A stretch of DNA of 8,507 nucleotides, from contig CANODN010000072.1 of the NCBI GenBank assembly GCA_947564765.1, positions 1-8,507 of the forward strand, read 5' to 3'. A program made the translations under genes and the position numbers. Shown piece after piece: positions 6,111 to 8,507 of this stretch (position 1 is the stretch's first letter; each line of letters begins with the position of its first letter). Source of the DNA: an uncultured Roseburia sp. Its GTDB lineage: Bacteria; Bacillota; Clostridia; Lachnospirales; Lachnospiraceae. Under the pieces are notes generated by a model. That model was not told where the DNA came from and did no database searches. It saw nothing but the letters and a program-made list of their open reading frames with translations.

Positions 6111-7964
6111 ATGTTTGAACGTAAAAAGCTCCGGGAATTGAATGACTTTTTTTTGGAGAGAAACGCCCGGCAGGAAGACGGTGTTTATTTTTATCGGATC
6201 AACGGATACAATGATGAAATCAAAGAATTTATCAAAAAATATTACGAAGCAGCAAGAAGCTTCGGCGTAGTGATAGAAGGAAGAATTCCGAATCCGGATG
6301 AAAAAAATCTTGCCTATTATAATGAGATTATGGGCATGCATTTTCAAATGAGTGCAGACTTTATTACTGCCAGCCTCAAAAAATGGCTTCCCAGGATGAA
6401 TATACGCCAGAGGGACCACGTGGCCGTTTCTATTTATGACACCTTAGATGGCCTGCGAAGAGCCGGAAAGAACGAAAACATGTTAAAGAACGCATACATT
6501 AAGTTCATGTGCTGGCTGTATTATAAATTTGAACGGATTGTCAACCAGCTGGGAGAAAACTGCCTTCCCAAAATTTTGTATGAAGGCGAAATTGGAAATT
6601 ATGAGCTAATGCTTTTGTCGGTTCTTTCCAAGGCAGGCTGCGACATTGTTTTGCTGCAATACAGAGGAGATGGGGAATACCGGAAAAAGGACCCCTCATT
6701 TGTTTATTCTGATGAACTGATTCTTCCGGCGCAAAAACCGTTTCCGGACTATTTTAATTTGAAATATCTTCGGGAAGAAATGCAAAAGCAGGTTACACAG
6801 GAAAAACTTTACCGGGTAAAACCCCGGCTGACCAACTGCACAAATGCCTGGATCAAAGGAAAAGGATTAGAAGACATCAAAACCGATACACAGACCCGGG
6901 GAACAGATCCTAACCTGTTTTATAATTGTTTTTACAGAATAAACGGAGCGGAGGATAAACTGACCTATTTAAATGATCTGTATCAGTTTCAGCTTGCCCT
7001 GACAAACAGCAAAAGAAACGTTGTTGTTGTGGAAAAGGAAATTCCAAAGCCGGAAATGGAAGAGATTAACGCCATCCGGAGAAAGAATTACGGCAGTAAA
7101 GAACAGATGCTTTCGGATCTTTCTTTGAATATCCAGTATCCCGTAAATCTGGAATTGCAGAATCTGATGCAGAAAGCATTTATCGATATTTTGACAGAGG
7201 AATCCAAAGTATCCGGCATGAATCTGAATAAGCTTACCAATAAAGCGGTATATTTATTGTGTTGGTTAAAGCGGTATCTTTCCAAATTGTTTGTCCATTG
7301 GAAGATGCCGGAAATCGGCTGCTTTATTCATCTTGGAGGTGTTAAAAGCGGCAATGAGGCGATGTTTTTAAAATTTCTGGCAAGGCTTCCGGTGGATGTG
7401 CTGGTTTTAAAACCGAATTTAAACGAAGCCTGCTGTTTAACCGATGGGGTATTATTTGAAAAAACCTATAGAGATTCCATGAATGTAGAAAAATTTCCTA
7501 CGGAGCAGTCCACGCTTCAAATGGGGACTGCGGCATATCAGGCAGAGCGGGAGCTGGATACCTTAATGTATCAGGATTCCGGCATCTACCGCGACAGGCA
7601 GTATGCAAAGGCAAATGCCCTTTCCCTTCGGACCACGTATGAAGAGATCAAAATTCTCTGGGATCAGGAACTGAAATACAGGCCGAATTTCAGCACGGCG
7701 GATTCCGTGGTAAACATGCCGGTGGTTTTTGCAAAAGCCTCGGGGGTAAAAGACGGCCTGCTGCCTCAGTACTGGGCAGGCATCAAGCAGCTGATGACAG
7801 AGGATACCGTAGTGTTGAAAAATGCACCTTACAGCAATCCCACAGAGCAAAATCCCATCAAAGCGCATGTATCGTCTTTCTTTAAAAACGGAAAACTGTT
7901 AAAGTCCAAAATCAAAGAGCATCCGGCGTATGCCTATGGTTTTTTGAGAGAAGAGCAAGCTTGA
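6111..7964 (+). CDS. YceG_bac-type protein of the Ter biosynthetic module, apparently truncated at the C-terminus
   Basis: A 617-aa cytoplasmic protein with no signal peptide. It resembles the YceG family (the Bacillus yce operon protein, not the E. coli transglycosylase of that name). The sequence shows internal duplication: FYRING occurs at 27-32 and 274-279, and each copy is followed by a helical middle, a WL..Y segment and a closing strand of the G-CDIVLLQ or VDVLVLKP type. A third unit seems to begin near residue 530 (NMPVVFAKASGVKDG) but the protein ends at YGFLREEQA. From memory, family members continue about 100 residues past this point, so the end is probably cut. Conserved family stretches include AERELDTLMYQDSGIYRDRQ and TTYEEIKILWDQE. 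Molecular function is unknown for the family. The start has AAAGGGA (6093-6099) 11 nt upstream, a moderate site, and the gene follows the protease fusion by 25 nt, so they form one operon. Confidence 0.75.
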   Translation: MFERKKLRELNDFFLERNARQEDGVYFYRINGYNDEIKEFIKKYYEAARSFGVVIEGRIPNPDEKNLAYYNEIMGMHFQMSADFITASLKKWLPRMNIRQRDHVAVSIYDTLDGLRRAGKNENMLKNAYIKFMCWLYYKFERIVNQLGENCLPKILYEGEIGNYELMLLSVLSKAGCDIVLLQYRGDGEYRKKDPSFVYSDELILPAQKPFPDYFNLKYLREEMQKQVTQEKLYRVKPRLTNCTNAWIKGKGLEDIKTDTQTRGTDPNLFYNCFYRINGAEDKLTYLNDLYQFQLALTNSKRNVVVVEKEIPKPEMEEINAIRRKNYGSKEQMLSDLSLNIQYPVNLELQNLMQKAFIDILTEESKVSGMNLNKLTNKAVYLLCWLKRYLSKLFVHWKMPEIGCFIHLGGVKSGNEAMFLKFLARLPVDVLVLKPNLNEACCLTDGVLFEKTYRDSMNVEKFPTEQSTLQMGTAAYQAERELDTLMYQDSGIYRDRQYAKANALSLRTTYEEIKILWDQELKYRPNFSTADSVVNMPVVFAKASGVKDGLLPQYWAGIKQLMTEDTVVLKNAPYSNPTEQNPIKAHVSSFFKNGKLLKSKIKEHPAYAYGFLREEQA

Positions 7965-7968
7965 GGGA
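7948..7968. other. probable rearrangement or chimera junction
   Basis: The YceG-like frame loses family similarity after REE (ending about 7955) and stops at 7962-7964. Metallophosphoesterase similarity begins at about KLEG (7957-7968) in another frame. The hexamer AAGCTT at 7957-7962 lies exactly where the two meet. Both genes are incomplete at this point, so the boundary is a junction and not normal intergenic DNA. Whether it is natural cannot be decided from sequence alone. Confidence 0.55.
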
Positions 7969-8493
7969 ATTGACCTGATTATTTCCTGCGGCGACCTGGA
8001 TCCGAGATATCTTTCTTTTCTGGCGACTTTTACATCAGTACCCATCCTGTACGTGCATGGGAACCATGATGAGAAATACCAGCAGATTCCGCCGGAGGGG
8101 TGCATCTGTATTGACGACAGGATCTATGTGCACCAGGGGGTAAGGATCCTCGGGCTTGGAGGTTCCATGCGTTACCGGCCCGGGGAATACCAGTATACGG
8201 AATGGCAGATGAAGAACCGGGTGCGCAGACTCTGGTTTCAGCTTCTGAAGCACAGGGGGTTCGACATTCTGGTGACCCATGCCCCGGCGTATCAGCTGAA
8301 TGACGGGATGGATCTGCCGCACCAGGGATTTCGGGTGTTCCGGACCCTTCTTGAGAAATACAGGCCAAAGTTTTTTCTGCACGGGCATGTGCACATGTCC
8401 TATGGACGGCGGCATAAGCGGTATGACGTGTACCAGGAGACACAGGTAATTAACGCATTTGAGCGGTGTGAGATTGATTATGAGAATGAATAA
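7948..8493 (+). pseudogene. calcineurin-like metallophosphoesterase lacking its N-terminus
   Basis: The open frame starts after an in-frame TGA at 7945-7947 and has no ATG/GTG/TTG start before GTG 8053, which lies just ahead of the GNHDE motif and is far too late. From LEGIDLIISCGDLDP onward the sequence is a good metallophosphoesterase: GDLDP (motif II, GAC at 7993), HGNHDE (motif III, 8056-8073), VTHAP (about 8272-8286) and LHGHVH (8377-8394). The first motif, the D-x-H/D-x-E strand near the true N-terminus, is absent. I estimate that 20-30 residues are missing. Substrate cannot be told. The region is visibly richer in G+C than the genes before it (37 of 60 bases in 8281-8340, against 23 of 60 in 7141-7200), so it probably came from a different neighbourhood. 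As it stands it is unlikely to be expressed as an active enzyme. Confidence 0.75.
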
Positions 8494-8507
8494 ATCACTT
8501 TTGTTCT

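Noticed and set aside
8030..8443. Minus-strand frames of 126-137 residues opposite the metallophosphoesterase
   Set aside because: They arise from the GC-rich composition there; the plus strand carries the GDLDP, GNHDE and GHVH motifs.
1..8507. CRISPR arrays, tRNA/rRNA genes, insertion sequences, phage genes
   Set aside because: No spaced short repeats, cloverleaf-like segments, transposase or integrase motifs, or terminal inverted repeats were seen on either strand.

Overview
The window looks like chromosomal DNA from a low-to-moderate-GC Firmicute, most likely Clostridia/Lachnospiraceae. The grounds are strong GGAGG-type ribosome binding sites, canonical sigma-A promoter boxes, tightly packed operons and the protein families present. 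The assignment is an inference, because there is no rRNA or other phylogenetic marker here.

Layout. Positions 1-100 hold the 5' end of a minus-strand gene for a membrane-anchored protein, possibly a class B sortase. Two well-formed sigma-A promoters sit back to back at 166-228; one fires left into that gene and one fires right. The right-hand operon (307-3553) encodes a six-TM diguanylate cyclase (GGDEF), a phosphoribosyltransferase with a C-terminal TRSP domain, and a second PRTase-like (StiP-type) protein with a C-terminal PELOTA RNA-binding domain. The three genes are joined by a 2-nt gap and then a 4-bp ATGA overlap. A minus-strand HpcH/CitE-like C-C lyase (3528-4514) converges on this operon and overlaps its last gene by 26 bp. 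From a shared divergent promoter region (about 4515-4660) a second plus-strand operon runs right. It encodes a protein joining one YceG-like repeat unit to a trypsin-like serine protease, then a large YceG_bac-type protein. The window ends with a metallophosphoesterase that lacks its N-terminus.

The PRTase-TRSP, PRTase/StiP-PELOTA, TIM-barrel C-C lyase and YceG-type proteins together are recognisable as the 'biosynthetic module' described by comparative genomics beside tellurium-resistance (Ter) stress operons. That module is proposed to make a ribonucleoside-like molecule. No TerD, TerC, TelA or ATP-grasp gene is visible here. Two additions stand out: a c-di-GMP synthase at the head of the PRTase operon, and a protease fused to a YceG-type unit. 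A reasonable hypothesis is a membrane-sensed stress or conflict response in which c-di-GMP signalling, modified-nucleoside synthesis and regulated proteolysis are coupled.

The right end looks broken. The YceG-like protein stops inside what should be its third unit, and the metallophosphoesterase starts abruptly without its first metal-binding motif. The two meet out of frame at a HindIII-like hexamer (AAGCTT, 7957-7962), and base composition becomes more GC-rich beyond it. This is either a real deletion or rearrangement, or a clone/assembly chimera.
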